Positions 31,683 through 42,176 of a stretch of DNA of 64,000 nt are shown piece after piece. This DNA comes from an uncultured Bacteroidales bacterium (GTDB lineage Bacteria > Bacteroidota > Bacteroidia > Bacteroidales > F082), in assembly GCA_900318265.1 (NCBI GenBank), contig ONKA01000004.1, forward strand, positions 1-64,000. The letters are read 5' to 3'. How positions within the stretch are numbered: position 1 is the stretch's first letter; the number at the start of each line of letters is the position of its first letter. A program made the translations under genes and the position numbers. The notes beneath the pieces are model-generated. The model saw nothing but the letters and a program-made list of their open reading frames with translations. It was not told the origin of the DNA and ran no database searches.

Positions 31683-32920
31683 TGGGAATCCTCATCGTTT
31701 TCCATGATGCGCCCCTGTCGCTCAATGGAAGCCTGATGAATGGCCTCAAACACCTTATTAATTAATATGGGCGACAAACCCATGTCGGCACCTGTGGCCA
31801 CATGGTCTGCAAGAATCTTCTTCCAACGATCCATCTGCACCACGGTGACGTTGTTGCGTTTCTTGTACTCCCCTATCTTCGCACTCACCTCCATGCGACG
31901 CGCCAACAGCTGCAACAGCTCGCTGTCGATGTCGTCGATCTCGCCACGCAAACCGGCGAGGTCGCGCTCCACGTTAAAGGATTGCTTCGAACGGAAGGTC
32001 AAGCTGGACAGCAACGTCTTCAACGCTTCAGGCGTGATCTGTTGCTTGGCATCAGTCAGAGCTGCATCGGGATTAATATGACACTCCAACATTAATCCGT
32101 CAGAAGCAAGGTCCAAGGCCTTCTGTGCCGTAGCCTGCAGCAACTCGCGGTTGCCACAGATGTGGCTCACATCGGTGATAAGCGGCACGTTCAGACGTTG
32201 GGTGAGCTCGATGGGAATCTCCCACATGGGGTAATTGCGATAGGGCGACTCCTTATAATATGAGAAGCCACGATGAATGGCCGCCAACCGCGTCAGACCC
32301 ACCTTTTGGAAACGCTCGAAAGCGCCCATCCAAAGGTTCAGGTCGGGAGAAACTGGGTTTTTGATGAACACGGGGATGTCGACACCCTTCAAGGCATCAG
32401 CCAACTGCTGCACCGAGAAGGGATTGACCACAGTGCGGGCACCTATCCACAATGCATCGACGTCGTATTTCAACGCCAACTCGACATGCTGGGGCGTGGC
32501 CACCTCCGTGGCTGTTGGCAAGCCCGTCGCACGTTTCGCTTCGAGGAGCCAGACGAGACCCTGCTCTCCCCTGCCCTCGAAGGCATCGGGGCGGGTGCGC
32601 GGCTTCCAGATGCCGCCGCGCAGCATCTTCACCTCGGGGATCTCGGCCAAGGCCTGCGCCGTAGCGAGGATCTGGTCTTCGCTTTCGACGCTACACGGCC
32701 CGGCGATGATGCTGTTTGTGAGAGCAGGGGATGAATCCGCCTGCTTAATGTCCGTCACCCCTACGGGGTTCCGCGCAGTCCCGTAGGGACGCAGGACATT
32801 AAGCAGGTTGTGCAACTCCTGCTGACCACAAACCGCCGGCTCTGCCGGAACCCCAGAGGGGTGACAGGAATCCGCCTCGTCAATCCCTAAATGCATATCG
32901 TTCATCATACTCGATTCCAT
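31679..32920 (-). CDS. Bifunctional 3-deoxy-7-phosphoheptulonate synthase / chorismate mutase
   Basis: The DAHP synthase domain starts at about residue 70 (IIAGPCSVESE) and includes LRGGIWKPRTRPDAFEG, PTATEVATPQH and WIGARTVVNPFSVQQLAD. A type II chorismate mutase domain occupies about 320-400 (LAGLRGEIDDIDSELLQLLARRMEVSAKIGEYKK). It makes DAHP from PEP and erythrose-4-phosphate and converts chorismate to prephenate for aromatic amino acids. The first 55-60 residues have no family match, and their DNA is palindromic repeat plus the end of the transposase gene. A GTG at 32758 would give a normal-length N-terminus (see findings). The KDO8P-synthase-like subfamily is the one fused to chorismate mutase in Bacteroidota. 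Confidence 0.9.
   Translation of the reverse strand: MESSMMNDMHLGIDEADSCHPSGVPAEPAVCGQQELHNLLNVLRPYGTARNPVGVTDIKQADSSPALTNSIIAGPCSVESEDQILATAQALAEIPEVKMLRGGIWKPRTRPDAFEGRGEQGLVWLLEAKRATGLPTATEVATPQHVELALKYDVDALWIGARTVVNPFSVQQLADALKGVDIPVFIKNPVSPDLNLWMGAFERFQKVGLTRLAAIHRGFSYYKESPYRNYPMWEIPIELTQRLNVPLITDVSHICGNRELLQATAQKALDLASDGLMLECHINPDAALTDAKQQITPEALKTLLSSLTFRSKQSFNVERDLAGLRGEIDDIDSELLQLLARRMEVSAKIGEYKKRNNVTVVQMDRWKKILADHVATGADMGLSPILINKVFEAIHQASIERQGRIMENDEDSH
32740..32867. repeat. Palindromic repeat block at the 5' end of the DAHP synthase gene
   Basis: CCTGCTTAATGTCC (32740-32753) is repeated as its exact inverse at 32794-32807, with CCCTACGGG and CCCGTAGGG inside. A second inverted pair is GTCACCCCTACGGGGTTCCG (32754-32773) against CGGAACCCCAGAGGGGTGAC (32848-32867 region, two mismatches). 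The block sits between the transposase stop and the conserved DAHP synthase coding region and is read in frame as protein if the long start is used. Confidence 0.75.
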
Positions 32921-33335
32921 ACGCTTTCAGCGTTTCACAATATTCATCATGATACGTCTTTGTCTTATGATGCTCCGCCTGACCGAAAATGTATTTTGTC
33001 GTCCTAGCCATCACCGAAGGGCTGACACTGAAAGCGCCATAACCCTCCTGCCATTGGAATGGCTCATAATACGCATCCACTGTTTTCAACCACTTACTGC
33101 TTTTCGCCTTGATGACACGAACAAAATCCGACATGGTGACAGTCTTCGGCAACGTCATCAAAATATGAATATGGTCGGCAACACCACCAACAGCAAACGG
33201 TATAGAACCTTCACTGCGGATAATGCCACCTATATATTCAAACACACGATTTAAATCCTCATCGCGCATAACAATACCCGTGCTTTTCGTGTGGAAAACA
33301 ATATGGGTGTACAATTGTGTGTAAGTGTTTGCCAT
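32880..33335 (-). CDS. IS200/IS605-type Y1 transposase (REP-associated transposase-like)
   Basis: A 151-residue single-strand DNA transposase. The HUH metal motif is in VADHIHILMTLP (about residues 52-63). The helix carrying the catalytic Tyr is ARTTKYIFGQAEHHKT, and WQEGYGAFSVS is the typical Bacteroidota signature before it. No TnpB and no clear IS200 end hairpins flank it, but palindromic repeats adjoin its 3' end, as with REP-mobilising transposases. A TATATTTG promoter box is at 33362-33369. Its last codons overlap the extended frame of the DAHP synthase gene. Confidence 0.9.
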   Translation of the reverse strand: MANTYTQLYTHIVFHTKSTGIVMRDEDLNRVFEYIGGIIRSEGSIPFAVGGVADHIHILMTLPKTVTMSDFVRVIKAKSSKWLKTVDAYYEPFQWQEGYGAFSVSPSVMARTTKYIFGQAEHHKTKTYHDEYCETLKAYGIEYDERYAFRD

Positions 33336-33361
33336 AAGAACAATGTACGTTGTAGGTTTTG

Positions 33362-33369
33362 CAAATATA
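33362..33369 (-). promoter_or_regulatory. -7 promoter box for the Y1 transposase
   Basis: TATATTTG on the minus strand, 26 bases upstream of the ATG at 33335. Confidence 0.45.
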
Positions 33370-33453
33370 CAGCAATTTTGACTGACCGTGACGTTTTTTT
33401 TTGTTACTTTGCAGTTGAATTAGTTACGCTTTTAAAGAGAATATCAACATAAA

Positions 33454-34893
<1,440 letters not shown>

Positions 34894-34980
34894 TGCTGAA
34901 TGATGAATGCTGAATGATGAATTGAAGGCAAAGACCTGCATTCCGCATTCAGCATTCCGCACTCATAATTCAATAAAGAG

Positions 34981-36492
34981 ATGCCTAACCAACGATTGAC
35001 TCAAACCCAGCGGCAGGAACTGAAGCTTTCGCCGCAGCAGATCCAGCTGATGAAGCTGTTGCAACTGCCATTAATCGAACTCGAGCAACGCATCAAAGAG
35101 GAGATGGAGATCAACCCCGCCCTCGAAGACGTGCGCGACAACGACTATGACGACAACGAGCCAACCGTTGACGAGCCCACCGACGAGAACGACAACGGCG
35201 AGAACGACGACTACAACGACGATGAAGTCAACTTCAGCAAGGACGACGAGTTCGACATCAACGACTACCTCTCGGAAGAAGACCTCGAAGACTACTCCTA
35301 TAAGCTGCAAGCCAACAACTACAGCGGCGATGATGACGACTACGAAGCTCCCATTGCCAACGAGGAGACCTTCCAGGACTACCTGAACCAACAACTCGCC
35401 TATCACGACCTGACCGAGAAGCAACTCGAGATCGGGCAATACATCATCGGCAATCTCGACGACAACGGCTACCTCAACCGTCCTGTCGCCAACATCGTCG
35501 ACGACATGCTCTTCACGATGAACGTCTCCACGACGGAGGAAGAGGTGACCGAGGTGCTCCGCATCGTGCAACAGCTCGACCCGCCCGGCATCGCCGCCCG
35601 CGACTTGCAGGAATGCTTGCTCATCCAGCTGCAACGCCTCCAGGAAGACAACCCCTTCCACAAAGACTATAACCTCTCCATAACGATTGTCAAGGACTTC
35701 TTCGAGGAATTCACCAAGAAGCATTACGACAAAATCGCCAAGAAGCTTGAAGTCAGCAACCGCGACCTGAAAGCCGCCTTGGACGAGATTCTCAAGCTCA
35801 ACCCAAAACCCGCCGATGCTTCCAGCTCAAGCACCAAGAACATCCACTACATCACGCCCGACTTCTTCGTCTTTGTCAGAGACGGCAAGGTGGAACTCTC
35901 ATTGGACGGCCGCAATGCTCCCGAACTGCGCATCAGCAAGTCGTACCTGAAGATGCTGGAAGAGTTCTCCAACAGCAAGGATAACCGTAGCAAACAAGAG
36001 GCCGTGCAGTTCGTGAAGCAGAAGATTGACTCCGCCAAGTGGTTCATCGACGCCATCAACCAAAGGCAGAACACGCTCTACATCACGATGAAGGCCATCG
36101 TCGACATTCAAAAGGATTACTTCCTCACAGGCGACGAGACCCAACTCAAGCCCATGATCCTGAAAGATGTGGCCGACAAGGTAGGACTCGACATCTCCAC
36201 CATCTCGCGCGTCGCCAACAGCAAATACGTGCAGACGCCATACGGCACCCATTTGCTGAAATTCTTCTTCAGCGAAGGCATCACCAACCAGGAGGGCGAA
36301 GAAGTCTCGACCCGAGAAATCAAGAAAATCCTGAAAGATGCCGTCGAAAACGAGGACAAGGCCAACCCCATGACCGATGAGCAACTGATGTTCGTACTGA
36401 AAGAGAAAGGCTATCCCATTGCTCGCAGGACCGTGGCAAAATACAGGGAACAGCTGGGCATCCCCGTGGGACGAATGAGAAAGAAGATTTGA
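34981..36492 (+). CDS. rpoN: RNA polymerase sigma-54 factor
   Basis: A 503-residue full-length sigma-54. Region I at the N-terminus is Gln/Leu-rich (TQTQRQELKLSPQQIQLMKLLQLP) and contacts activators. An acidic region II follows (about 40-110, many Asp/Glu/Asn). Next come the core-binding domain (LNQQLAYHDLTEKQLEIGQYIIGNLDDNGYL), the HTH region (LKDVADKVGLDISTISRVANSKYVQTPYG), and the RpoN box ARRTVAKYRE, which recognises the -24 promoter element. No sigma-54 activator gene is found in this window. It follows asnS by 87 bases of small direct repeats, and a sensor kinase gene lies 75 bases downstream. Confidence 0.97.
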   Translation: MPNQRLTQTQRQELKLSPQQIQLMKLLQLPLIELEQRIKEEMEINPALEDVRDNDYDDNEPTVDEPTDENDNGENDDYNDDEVNFSKDDEFDINDYLSEEDLEDYSYKLQANNYSGDDDDYEAPIANEETFQDYLNQQLAYHDLTEKQLEIGQYIIGNLDDNGYLNRPVANIVDDMLFTMNVSTTEEEVTEVLRIVQQLDPPGIAARDLQECLLIQLQRLQEDNPFHKDYNLSITIVKDFFEEFTKKHYDKIAKKLEVSNRDLKAALDEILKLNPKPADASSSSTKNIHYITPDFFVFVRDGKVELSLDGRNAPELRISKSYLKMLEEFSNSKDNRSKQEAVQFVKQKIDSAKWFIDAINQRQNTLYITMKAIVDIQKDYFLTGDETQLKPMILKDVADKVGLDISTISRVANSKYVQTPYGTHLLKFFFSEGITNQEGEEVSTREIKKILKDAVENEDKANPMTDEQLMFVLKEKGYPIARRTVAKYREQLGIPVGRMRKKI

Positions 36493-36567
36493 CGAAGGGA
36501 CCCACCCATCTCTGGCCGAACTATTGGCCTTACATACTATTTTGGAAACAATATCGTTTTTATCTTT

Positions 36568-38076
36568 GTGAAAACGAACCTCTATACCAACAAAAAGCAC
36601 TGGAAATGGGCCTTGGCTGTTGTAGCCCTGCTCATTATCGGCGCGTCGTTGTGGTACACCAACCACTTAGTGAAATCCATTGCCGAACAGGAAATCAAGC
36701 AGGTGAAGATGTGGGCGGCCGCCATGGAGCAGCACGCTGTGATGATGAAATCGACAGAGGAGTTCTTCAACAAAGTGAATGAGCAAGAACAACTGCGCGT
36801 CGACCTGTTGGCCAACGCCTACCGACGCGTCATGGATATTTCATCCAACGAGAACACCGCCACTTACGTCGACATCATTCGCAACAACATCAGCATCCCA
36901 CTGGTGCTCACCGACGGGAAAGACAACATCGTCTCGTCAAACAACCTGCCCCCTGACCAAGAGGGGAAGACCATCTTCGATGACGAGATGAAACGTGCCT
37001 ACTCAAAGTTCCCGCCCATCAAAATCGACCCAGGCTATGGCTTCGTCCAATACCTGTATTATAACGAATCGAGGATCTACACCGACCTGAAGGCCGTTTT
37101 GGAGGACATGTCGGACCATTTCATGGAAGAAATCACGCTCAACTCAATGGGTGTGCCCGTCATCGTCACCAACGAAGCCCAGGACACCATCCTCAGCTTC
37201 GGCAACCTCGACTCCCTCATGATGCAGGACAGCAACTACGTGAGGCAGCAGCTGGAAATCATGCGCAACGAAAACGACCCGCTGCAAATCGAGTTCATGA
37301 ACAAAGGCAAAGCCGCCATCTTCTACCGCACCACCGACCTGGTGCAACAGATGCGCTACTACCCTGTCATCCAGTTTATTGTATTCGCACTCTTCCTGTT
37401 GATTGCCTACCTACTCTTCAGCTACGCCCGCCGCTCAGAACAAAACCAAGTGTGGGCCGGCATGGCCAAGGAGACAGCGCACCAGTTGGGCACGCCGCTC
37501 TCCTCGCTGATGGGTTGGATTGAACTCTTGAAGATGCAGGACGAGCCTTTCGTAGGCACCCATGAGATGGAAAAAGACATCGAACGCCTGCAAATCGTCG
37601 CCGACCGCTTCTCAAAAATCGGTTCCGTGCCTACTCCCGAGCCCACCGACATCAACTACCTCATCCGCGACACGATGGATTACCTGCAGAAGCGGTTCTC
37701 CAAGAAGTTCGAATTCGAAATCAACCTACCCGAAGGCGAGCTGATTATGCCATTAATACCCTCGTTGTTCCGCTGGGTGCTCGAAAACCTGACCAAAAAC
37801 TCCGTCGACGCCATGGGCGACCACGGCAAAATCACCCTCGACCTCATCGATGACGGCGACCACATCCACCTCGATTTGAGCGACACGGGCAAAGGCATCC
37901 CGAAGTCGCAAATCAAGCAGGTGTTTAACCCTGGTTTTACGAGCAAGAAACGCGGCTGGGGTCTCGGCCTCTCGTTGGCCAAGCGCATCATCGAGGACTA
38001 CCACAAGGGCAAAATCTTCGTGAAATCCTCCATTGTGGGCGAAGGGACAACCTTTAGGATTACCTTGAAGAAATAG
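36568..38076 (+). CDS. Sensor histidine kinase
   Basis: A 502-residue membrane sensor. TM1 is at about 14-31, and an extracytoplasmic region of about 235 residues has no clear Cache or PAS call. TM2 is at about 266-286. The phosphoacceptor helix is ETAHQLGTPLSSLMGW with H305. The HATPase core has ENLTKNSVDAMG (N box), DTGKGIP (G1) and GWGLGLSLAKRI (G2). There is no adjacent response regulator, so it may be an orphan. It starts with GTG at 36568; the next Met would remove TM1. A TATCTTTG overlaps the GTG, so either that box is accidental or the start differs. Confidence 0.88.
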   Translation: MKTNLYTNKKHWKWALAVVALLIIGASLWYTNHLVKSIAEQEIKQVKMWAAAMEQHAVMMKSTEEFFNKVNEQEQLRVDLLANAYRRVMDISSNENTATYVDIIRNNISIPLVLTDGKDNIVSSNNLPPDQEGKTIFDDEMKRAYSKFPPIKIDPGYGFVQYLYYNESRIYTDLKAVLEDMSDHFMEEITLNSMGVPVIVTNEAQDTILSFGNLDSLMMQDSNYVRQQLEIMRNENDPLQIEFMNKGKAAIFYRTTDLVQQMRYYPVIQFIVFALFLLIAYLLFSYARRSEQNQVWAGMAKETAHQLGTPLSSLMGWIELLKMQDEPFVGTHEMEKDIERLQIVADRFSKIGSVPTPEPTDINYLIRDTMDYLQKRFSKKFEFEINLPEGELIMPLIPSLFRWVLENLTKNSVDAMGDHGKITLDLIDDGDHIHLDLSDTGKGIPKSQIKQVFNPGFTSKKRGWGLGLSLAKRIIEDYHKGKIFVKSSIVGEGTTFRITLKK

Positions 38077-38080
38077 AATA

Positions 38081-38107
38081 AAAAAAGGAGGCGTTGCCTC
38101 CTTTTTT
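38081..38107. terminator. Bidirectional intrinsic terminator
   Basis: AAAAAAGGAGGC-GTT-GCCTCCTTTTTT, with A and T runs on both sides, lies between the convergent kinase gene and the exported-protein operon. It can serve both. Confidence 0.88.
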
Positions 38108-38129
38108 ATTTCACATCTTATTTCACGAC

Positions 38130-39326
38130 TTATTTCACTACAATTCTTTGTGTTTCGCTATTTCCTGATTGGTCGTAAACCTTCAACAGATAAACGCCTT
38201 GGCTCAACGAACTGACATTCATTTTGTCCATGGTGCTTTCCATCATCTTCTGACCGGTAACACTATAGATTTCAGCCTTTTGGAAACCTTCGGCCTGAAT
38301 CTGGATTTCGTTTTCAGCAGGCACAGGATACACTTTGAAGCTAGCAGCAGAAACGTTTTCATCCACATTTGTCAGATCGACATAGGCCACTTCAACCCAT
38401 AAGCCGTAGTATTCGTTACTCTTTTCGCCATTACCAAATACCATCTCAATATCGCCATCTTCTGACACCCAGTCATAACCTCCAAAACCAAGGCAAAGAC
38501 CACTCACTGCGTTACCATTGCCGTCATAAGCGTATTCAAACTTCAGATGATTCTCCCAATCCGAGCCGTTCCATTCCTTCACGGTCTTGGTGGGAAATAC
38601 ATCACCTTCATAATTGTAGGTTGTCAAGTCATCGTTGACCCATGAAGAACCAACCCAGTCTTGATCGAGGATTTCAGTAACTCTCTCATCAAAATCTAGG
38701 GTGATAATCTCTTTCTCATCGTTTTGCCAAGCACCACCTTGCATGTATTGAATGACAAGTTCGATGGTATTGCCATCGCGGGTGTAGGTGTATAGCTCGT
38801 CGGAAGTCCAATTGGAACCGTTCCAATCCCAATAAAGGACTGTGGTCACATCACCATTATAGTTATAGACCTCTTTCGTTTCGTTCTCCCAAGTTCCGTC
38901 ATCCCATTCTTGATAAATGACTTCGCTTAATTGATCGCCATCGTAAGTATAGGAAGCGCGAGCCTCGTTTTCCATCACACCGGTTTCGTATGCCGACATG
39001 GCCACCGCCTCAAGCAAATTGCCATAGAAGTCGTACTCATAGTTAATCATGTAATAGTCCATCCAGCCGTAGCCTTCGTCTATTTTTGTGTACTCTTCAA
39101 TGAGATAATAATCATACTCATCGTAAGTGTAGACAGTGCGATACTTCTCGCCATAGGTAGTTTCCCAAGTGGCAATCTCCGGCACTAAAGTTGTTTCGTC
39201 GCGAACACCATAGTGCTTGAGCACATTAGCCGTAGCATCTGTTTTCAGATTCGCTTTGTGTTGGGCAAAACCAACATTTCCAAATGCCATCACGAGGATA
39301 GCCAAAGTAAAGAATCCTTTTTTCAT
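38130..39326 (-). CDS. Secreted YD-type repeat protein with T9SS type A sorting domain
   Basis: A 398-residue protein with a signal peptide (1-21, ending GFAQ). The middle is a chain of roughly 30-residue beta repeats (for example YTYDGDQLSEVIYQEWDDGTWEN, then YNYNGDVTTVLYWDWNGSNW). They resemble the YD/RHS-like stranded repeats common in Bacteroidota surface proteins. The last 75 residues (from FKVYPVPAENEIQIQAEG to YLLKVYDQSGNSETQRIVVK) are a T9SS sorting domain. It is the fourth gene of a four-gene exported-protein operon, starting 12 bases after the lipoprotein gene. Its ligand is unknown. Confidence 0.82.
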   Translation of the reverse strand: MKKGFFTLAILVMAFGNVGFAQHKANLKTDATANVLKHYGVRDETTLVPEIATWETTYGEKYRTVYTYDEYDYYLIEEYTKIDEGYGWMDYYMINYEYDFYGNLLEAVAMSAYETGVMENEARASYTYDGDQLSEVIYQEWDDGTWENETKEVYNYNGDVTTVLYWDWNGSNWTSDELYTYTRDGNTIELVIQYMQGGAWQNDEKEIITLDFDERVTEILDQDWVGSSWVNDDLTTYNYEGDVFPTKTVKEWNGSDWENHLKFEYAYDGNGNAVSGLCLGFGGYDWVSEDGDIEMVFGNGEKSNEYYGLWVEVAYVDLTNVDENVSAASFKVYPVPAENEIQIQAEGFQKAEIYSVTGQKMMESTMDKMNVSSLSQGVYLLKVYDQSGNSETQRIVVK

Positions 39327-39338
39327 AGTTTTAAGTAT

Positions 39339-39872
39339 TTAGTTTTTAATGACATCGAAATAATAGTTGATTCTCGACTTGGGAACATAATCGTTTTGTT
39401 CAGTCGAAGGGTTATAGACCGTTTCATAGATGACGTGCCTTGCAAAACCGTGAATACGGATATCACCCTGATTATTCTTATAGACATAAGCCGTCAGTTC
39501 ATACGACGGGTGTGAACTTATCGCAGGATACGTCAGGTTGATCAAATAGTCATCGTCGGTTGCACGGGGACGGCCCTCAAACGTGCGGTTGAACTCATCA
39601 CTCGGACAATTCACATGAAACTCGATGGTGTTAGCCGACCCTGCCGTGATGTCGATTTTGGCATCTTCACAGACATGGCAATAGGCATTTTCAGTCAAGC
39701 TTTCAAATGCATCCGAAATATTTGAAAAGGCATAGGTTCCGGCGATTTCCTCGGCGGTATAGCCATACAGTTTGGTCCATTCTTTTTGTGGTTGCTTTTC
39801 GCATGAAACGAAAAGCAGACTCAGTATGAATAAAACCAATAAATACTTGATATTCTTCATTTTATTACTCAT
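39339..39872 (-). CDS. Lipoprotein of unknown function
   Basis: A 177-residue protein with lipobox LFVSC (Cys24 if the start is Met1). The mature part begins EKQPQKEWTKLYGYTAEEIAGTYAFSNIS and contains a Cys-x-x-Cys (CHVC) at about 67-70 and another Cys in HVNCPSDEF. It is mostly beta strand, such as YELTAYVYKNNQGDIRIHGFARHV. No domain is recognised. The ATG overlaps the stop of the M1 peptidase gene (ATGA), and a second start four codons later would give a more typical signal peptide. Co-expression with the peptidase is certain from the overlap if the operon is transcribed. Confidence 0.75.
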   Translation of the reverse strand: MSNKMKNIKYLLVLFILSLLFVSCEKQPQKEWTKLYGYTAEEIAGTYAFSNISDAFESLTENAYCHVCEDAKIDITAGSANTIEFHVNCPSDEFNRTFEGRPRATDDDYLINLTYPAISSHPSYELTAYVYKNNQGDIRIHGFARHVIYETVYNPSTEQNDYVPKSRINYYFDVIKN

Positions 39873-42166
39873 TTAACGATTAATTTCCTTGTTTCCAAAA
39901 CCATGCCATCCTTGTTGAGACGCATGACGGTATAACAGCCTTTGGCCATGTCGGCAGTTGAAAGCTCAAGGCTGTCGGTCTGCGTGAATACGACACTCTT
40001 TTGTTCCTTGCCGTCCATGCCGACAATACGGATGGCTCCATCGCAAATACCGTTCCAACTCATCCGCACTTGACCTTTGGCCGGGTTGGGAAATAGCTGC
40101 ATCTGTCTATCGGGTTCGACATATTCTTCGGTGCTGAGGGCTGCCTTGTCCCACACGGCGATGGTGTATTCGCCAGGCTCGAAGTTGTCGACCACAAAGC
40201 GACCTTGCCTCCAGTTGGAACCATTATAGAGGGTATACGCTATCTCGTGCCAAGCCTCGGAAGCATTCTTGCGATAAAGCAAGGTGGCCGAATCGTTCTC
40301 GGATTGGATGATGTCGCCATCCTGGCTTTTCGAATAGTCGAACATACCTTTCACCTCGGCATCACCAAAATCGTAGCGATTGATAACCAAAAAGCGTTTG
40401 GTTGAGAGCGTCAGATTCGGAATCAACGGGTCGTCGTAGGGACCCACCAAGTTGTTCTCAACGGCGACAAAAACCGAATCAGTCAAAGCGGTGGCCTCGC
40501 ATCTGAAATAACTAAAGGCTTGTTGTGCCGACGACTTCAGCATGAGGCTCTTTTGCAGCTTGCCATCCAACCAGTTGTTGTTGATGTCGCTGACCATACA
40601 AACAGGCTCAAAGTCGAGTACGATTGCTGCATCACCATGTTGGTTATCCCAGTTTACCTTTTCGGTAACCCACTGGAATTCAGGTCCGATGAAGGTCAAC
40701 TCGCAAACGTTGTTCTGCCCGACATGGGTGTCACCAATATGCTGATAATGCAAGTCAAGCCTCACCTCATATTGGTTGCCCACCGGTTCAACAGACAAAA
40801 TAGATGCATACATATTGGGCATGCCGCTCGAATAGACGTATGTGTCGAAGAAGCCATGCATGTCGATGCCCGAGTATTGGGTCAAGGCTTCGCATAACTG
40901 CTCAGAGGTGGCCGTCCGATAGGCATATTGCTGAAAATACTGGCGCATGGCGGCGAGGAAGTTCTCGCGACCCATGTAGTTCATCATTGTGTTGACAATG
41001 ACAGCGCCACGTTCATAGACGGCATCGCTGTCGTAAGTCATGTTCAAAGGCATATTGTTGAGCGGCATCCAGTTGGCAGGGCTATTGCACCACGATGTGA
41101 TATCACTGACCTTGGCTGAAATCGTATTCTGGAAGGTCTGCTCACCATAAACGCCCGATTCGTAGAAAGCGCCCCAGAACTGGGCGAAGCCTTCGTTGAG
41201 CCACATATCGCCCGCCTCTTCACAAGTCACCAAGTTACCCGACCACATGTGCGACAACTCGTGGGCCACATATTCTTCGCCCGTGGTATTGCCGTTGATA
41301 ATACTGGCTGCAAAGGCGATGTTATCGGTATGTTCCATGCATCCCTTACCTGTGCTGACATAGCCGATACGGTTGAAAGGATAAGGGCCCAAGTTCTCCT
41401 CAAAGAATGAAATGATCTCCTTGATGTGGACAAATGTTCCAGGCACATTGTTCATTTGGTTGGGTTTGGCATACACCGTGATCGGGATGTAATGCTCGAT
41501 GCCATCATAGCCGTCTTCCCACACTTCGTAATCGCCCACGGCAAACGAGATGTGATAAGTGGCAATCTCCTGAGGCGTGATCCAATGCCAAGTGGAGGTG
41601 CCGTTGCCATTGTCAACAGCCCCCACCAACTCGCCACCGCAGATGGCCTTCTTGTCGTTGGTGGTGGTGACAAACACATTGTATGTAGCCTTGTCAGTAA
41701 AGTTGTCAACACAGGGGAACCAGGTCTTACCCAAATTGTGCGGCTGGCTGTCGAAGCCCACGCCGAGGTTGTAGACGTAGTCCGTACCCCACCATTCCAC
41801 ACCGCCCCAGGTCTCGCTGAAGGTGTTGCCGCCATAGACGATATCCAAAGTGGCCGAGGCACCTGCTGCCATAGGCGCAGTCAAGTTGATGACCAAAAAG
41901 TCACCAGTTTGCGAAAAGTCCGAAACCGTGACGTCCGTGGCCGTCACAGAAGTCACGTCCAAGGTTTTCAATTCAAGGACGATTTGTTGCACATTGGCCG
42001 TGGCCGTAAAGTCAACAAAGGTCTCGCCTTGCAGGGTACGGTTGGCAAAGTTCACCTCGTTGAGGTGGATGGCGTAGTGCGTCACGTCAATGCCTTCGCC
42101 AGCGGTTTGCGCTTGCACGGTGGCAAAAGCCAGTAATAATGCTAGGGATAAGAAAAGCCTTTTCAT
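39869..42166 (-). CDS. M1 family metallopeptidase with T9SS type A sorting domain
   Basis: A 765-residue secreted aminopeptidase-like enzyme. The signal peptide is 1-19. The N-terminal beta domain spans about 25-215 (VTHYAIHLNEVNFANRTLQGE). The catalytic domain has the zinc site HELSH (H302, E303, H306) with E325 in WLNEGFAQFWG, and Tyr-containing helix sequences after it. The substrate loop of classical M1 enzymes, GAMEN, is replaced by GCMEHTDN (about 275-282). The C-terminal 75 residues are a sorting domain (QLFPNPAKGQVRMSW to GMVLETRKLIVK). It trims peptides at the cell surface or outside. It starts 10 bases after the upstream lipoprotein gene. Confidence 0.92.
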   Translation of the reverse strand: MKRLFLSLALLLAFATVQAQTAGEGIDVTHYAIHLNEVNFANRTLQGETFVDFTATANVQQIVLELKTLDVTSVTATDVTVSDFSQTGDFLVINLTAPMAAGASATLDIVYGGNTFSETWGGVEWWGTDYVYNLGVGFDSQPHNLGKTWFPCVDNFTDKATYNVFVTTTNDKKAICGGELVGAVDNGNGTSTWHWITPQEIATYHISFAVGDYEVWEDGYDGIEHYIPITVYAKPNQMNNVPGTFVHIKEIISFFEENLGPYPFNRIGYVSTGKGCMEHTDNIAFAASIINGNTTGEEYVAHELSHMWSGNLVTCEEAGDMWLNEGFAQFWGAFYESGVYGEQTFQNTISAKVSDITSWCNSPANWMPLNNMPLNMTYDSDAVYERGAVIVNTMMNYMGRENFLAAMRQYFQQYAYRTATSEQLCEALTQYSGIDMHGFFDTYVYSSGMPNMYASILSVEPVGNQYEVRLDLHYQHIGDTHVGQNNVCELTFIGPEFQWVTEKVNWDNQHGDAAIVLDFEPVCMVSDINNNWLDGKLQKSLMLKSSAQQAFSYFRCEATALTDSVFVAVENNLVGPYDDPLIPNLTLSTKRFLVINRYDFGDAEVKGMFDYSKSQDGDIIQSENDSATLLYRKNASEAWHEIAYTLYNGSNWRQGRFVVDNFEPGEYTIAVWDKAALSTEEYVEPDRQMQLFPNPAKGQVRMSWNGICDGAIRIVGMDGKEQKSVVFTQTDSLELSTADMAKGCYTVMRLNKDGMVLETRKLIVK

Positions 42167-42176
42167 ATTGCTGTAG

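Noticed and set aside
32740-33370. Complete IS200/IS605 element with defined ends
   Set aside because: Only the transposase gene and palindromes on one side are seen. No paired left and right end hairpins or TnpB could be identified.
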